Below, one piece after another: positions 5,670 through 7,063 of a stretch of DNA of 7,063 nucleotides. The stretch's first letter is position 1. Each line of letters begins with the position of its first letter. The notes below the pieces were generated by a model that saw only the letters and a list, made by a program, of their open reading frames with translations, was not told the origin of the DNA and searched no databases. The stretch is taken from assembly GCA_019422525.1 (NCBI GenBank), contig JAHZDE010000027.1, positions 1 through 7,063 of the forward strand, given 5' to 3'. The position numbers and the translations under genes are program-made. Source of the stretch: Clostridiales bacterium (GTDB taxonomy: Bacteria > Bacillota > Clostridia > Oscillospirales > Acutalibacteraceae).

Positions 5670-6848
5670 TCAGTCCAGCAACAGAACAACGCCGTTCTCG
5701 GTGAAATCGTTCCAGTAACGGTCAGTGAAATGCCAAAAGATGTTGGAATATCCGCCCTTAACGTTGAACGGTGTCGGCGCACTCCACTGATTGACCACGG
5801 TATAACCAGCGGCTTCCTCGTCAAACATAACGCCGAAAATGCCTTTCTGATTGACCGGCGCGCCGTCAGTTTTCAACGTGCCGTCCGTCTGGAGATAAAC
5901 CGGCTGCACGTTGATCTCATCCGGCTTATCGATACTCTGCCAGAAGTTTACCGTCTCATTGTCTGCCATCCGCAGGAAATTGTCGTGGTACACATCCGCG
6001 AGAACCATTGTTTCGGTCTGATACCGGGCGGGCGCGTAAAGATACACTTTCTGCTTGTCTACCGGCGTGTGGCGGGAAATCTCCTTGCCCGTAACGTTGA
6101 TGTGGAATTTCTGTGTGCGCTCCGTCATCAGCGAGGAAAGAGAAGCAACACGGGAATAAACCCACTGCATAAAGGGTTTGAAGTTTGCGGGCTGGTAAAC
6201 CGTCTCATCGGTGAGAGGCGTTTCCAATCCAGTGATTGTGTTGTACTCCGTCAGCAAGTGAATAACACTTGCCGTGTCTCCGCTGATCTTGCCGCCGATG
6301 TAGTTTGCCAGAGTGGCCCGTGCCAGATTTTCATGGGCCTGCTCGACCATGTCGCTCGCATTTGTCATAATCATTGATACAAATCGCGCGAACTCGTCAG
6401 GGTTGGAAAAAGCACAGTCAAGCTGATCTTTGAAAATCGTCATGGACTTCTCGAACACGTTTGCACCGTAGAAATTGGTCTGCAAAATGGTTGGCTTGTT
6501 GACCTTGTACATGTCCACGCTGTTGTCGTCCGTCAGCTCGAAACGGGAGTCGTTCTCCCAATCCTTATCCGCAATATTGAGCTTGCGCACGATGTTGCCG
6601 AACTGTTGGTTGCTGACCATCAGTCCGCCGAATTTGCGAGTATAGGGACGTATGGAAAAAATGGTGCGAGAAAGCACCTGGGAAATTGCCTGTAAAACGG
6701 GGTCGTAGCCGGTTTTAAGCGCCGTCTGAGCCACGGAAACAAATTCCGCTGTGTTGGTCACCTGCTGCGTCTGTTGCCCCGTTGCCTGCTTCACAATGCT
6801 GTTCAGCACAATGGAAAGCTGGTTGAAAGTCAAGTCGTTGACAGCCAT
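5670..6848 (-). CDS. Major capsid protein (phi29 gp8-like, HK97 fold expected)
   Basis: This 392-residue protein should build the icosahedral or prolate head shell. Identification rests on its place between the probable scaffold and the tail knob gene and on overall resemblance to phi29-type capsid proteins. It has an N-terminal helical arm, a block around WENDSRFELTDDNS (97-110), NFYGANVFEKSMTIFKDQLD (125-144), a helix with EQAHENLARATLANYIGG (169-186) like the spine helix, and the aromatic C-terminus NIFWHFTDRYWNDFTENGV (369-387). Phi29 gp8 is 448 residues and ends with an immunoglobulin-like BIG2 domain; this protein stops at the end of the expected shell fold, so that domain appears absent. 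The ATG is preceded by AAGGAGGTG (6862-6854), an ideal SD and the strongest in the window, fitting high expression. The stop TGA touches the parS site. Confidence 0.88.
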   Translation of the reverse strand: MAVNDLTFNQLSIVLNSIVKQATGQQTQQVTNTAEFVSVAQTALKTGYDPVLQAISQVLSRTIFSIRPYTRKFGGLMVSNQQFGNIVRKLNIADKDWENDSRFELTDDNSVDMYKVNKPTILQTNFYGANVFEKSMTIFKDQLDCAFSNPDEFARFVSMIMTNASDMVEQAHENLARATLANYIGGKISGDTASVIHLLTEYNTITGLETPLTDETVYQPANFKPFMQWVYSRVASLSSLMTERTQKFHINVTGKEISRHTPVDKQKVYLYAPARYQTETMVLADVYHDNFLRMADNETVNFWQSIDKPDEINVQPVYLQTDGTLKTDGAPVNQKGIFGVMFDEEAAGYTVVNQWSAPTPFNVKGGYSNIFWHFTDRYWNDFTENGVVLLLD

Positions 6849-6853
6849 TGTAA

Positions 6854-6862
6854 CACCTCCTT
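6854..6862 (-). promoter_or_regulatory. Ideal SD of the major capsid gene
   Basis: AAGGAGGTG pairs fully with the 3' end of 16S rRNA. Its GGAGG core is 7 nt from the ATG at 6848, and its first bases overlap the stop codon of the upstream gene (TAA, 6863-6861). It fixes the capsid start and marks this as the most efficiently initiated gene in the window. Confidence 0.88.
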
Positions 6863-7063
6863 ATTTCTTGTCAATCTTGGGCGGGTTGATGATGCTGGCC
6901 AGTACATCATCCGCCGTTTCGGGTTTCGGCTGCTGCGCGGAGAGGATGCCGTTTGCCTGGATCGCCTGGGTGAGCTGTGCGAGCTGCTGTGCGAAAGGAT
7001 CGCCCAAGGGCTGCATCTGCTGAACAGGCTGCATCTGCTGAACAGGCTGCATCTGCTGAACAG
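6861..7063 (-). CDS. Probable capsid scaffold protein, C-terminal part (5' end beyond right edge)
   Basis: The frame is open from the right edge to TAA 6863-6861, giving about 67 codons. The visible part starts with tandem QPVQQM repeats, then a helical Q/A-rich stretch (DPFAQQLAQLTQAIQANGIL), an acidic stretch (PETADDVLASIINPP) and a basic tail (KIDKK). Small, polar, helix-rich proteins with a basic C-terminus directly upstream of the capsid gene are usually scaffolds; phi29 gp7 (98 residues) holds this place. There is no specific scaffold motif visible, so the role is inferred from position and composition. An internal ATG at 7052 exists but lies inside the repeat and has no SD, so the true start is outside the window. 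Confidence 0.65.
   Translation of the reverse strand, partial: VQQMQPVQQMQPVQQMQPLGDPFAQQLAQLTQAIQANGILSAQQPKPETADDVLASIINPPKIDKK
7011..7063 (-). repeat. Perfect 18-bp tandem repeat encoding QPVQQM, cut by the window edge
   Basis: Units lie at 7011-7028, 7029-7046 and 7047-7063 (17 of 18 bases). All visible copies are identical, and the array continues off the right edge. It encodes a Gln/Pro/Met-rich hexapeptide within the probable scaffold protein. Exact identity implies recent slippage expansion or strong homogenisation. The total copy number cannot be seen. Confidence 0.9.

Noticed and set aside
5628..6377. A 249-codon plus-strand open frame
   Set aside because: It is antisense to the capsid gene, starts with TTG inside the GC-rich palindrome, and its product resembles no phage protein. 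The early VSRET residues are only the translated parS palindrome.
7011..7063. CRISPR array
   Set aside because: The units are contiguous 18-bp in-frame coding repeats without spacers. The 33-bp repeats at 1492-1590 are likewise contiguous and coding.
1..7063. tRNA genes, insertion sequences, attachment sites or genome-end inverted repeats
   Set aside because: None could be seen by eye. The window is almost wholly filled by minus-strand phage genes.

Overview
The window looks like part of the late (virion structure) operon of a small phi29-type podovirus (short-tailed, protein-primed family; Picovirinae/Salasmaviridae-like). The host is probably a Gram-positive, Firmicutes-type gut bacterium. 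This rests on the recognisable phi29-style set of capsid, tail knob, tail lysozyme, portal, lower collar and beta-helix appendage proteins, on strong Shine-Dalgarno (SD) sites of AAGGAGG type, and on tight gene packing. All genes read on the minus strand, so transcription runs from high to low coordinates. Host and phage names are inference; no database was searched.

Layout in transcription order: the C-terminal part of a Q-rich probable scaffold protein cut by the right edge (6861-7063); major capsid protein (5670-6848); a 60-bp intergenic gap (5610-5669) holding two perfect palindromes, one an exact 16-bp consensus parS site; tail knob protein with a probable pore-forming loop (4197-5609); single-domain tail lysozyme (3665-4204); portal/upper collar (2757-3668); lower collar (2092-2760); pectate-lyase-like tail spike/appendage with an 11-residue coiled-coil repeat (188-2080); a 57-bp gap (131-187) with a perfect consensus promoter; and the start of an unrecognised gene leaving the left edge (1-130).

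The genes work together as a virion assembly line. The scaffold and capsid protein build the prohead around the portal. The lower collar and tail knob form the short tail. The lysozyme cuts peptidoglycan and the spike binds or degrades the surface glycan. Translation is coupled by 4-nt stop/start overlaps (lysozyme/portal, portal/lower collar) and by one 8-nt overlap (knob/lysozyme).

The two most interesting signals are intergenic. First, directly after the capsid stop codon lies the sequence TGTTTCACGTGAAACA, identical to the bacterial chromosomal parS consensus bound by ParB/Spo0J. It suggests the phage genome can be captured by the host segregation machinery, as proposed for phi29 entrapment in spores. 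Second, the promoter near the left edge sits inside an inverted repeat that would hide the next gene's SD in read-through RNA but not in RNA started at the promoter, a layout like the late/early control of T4 gene e.
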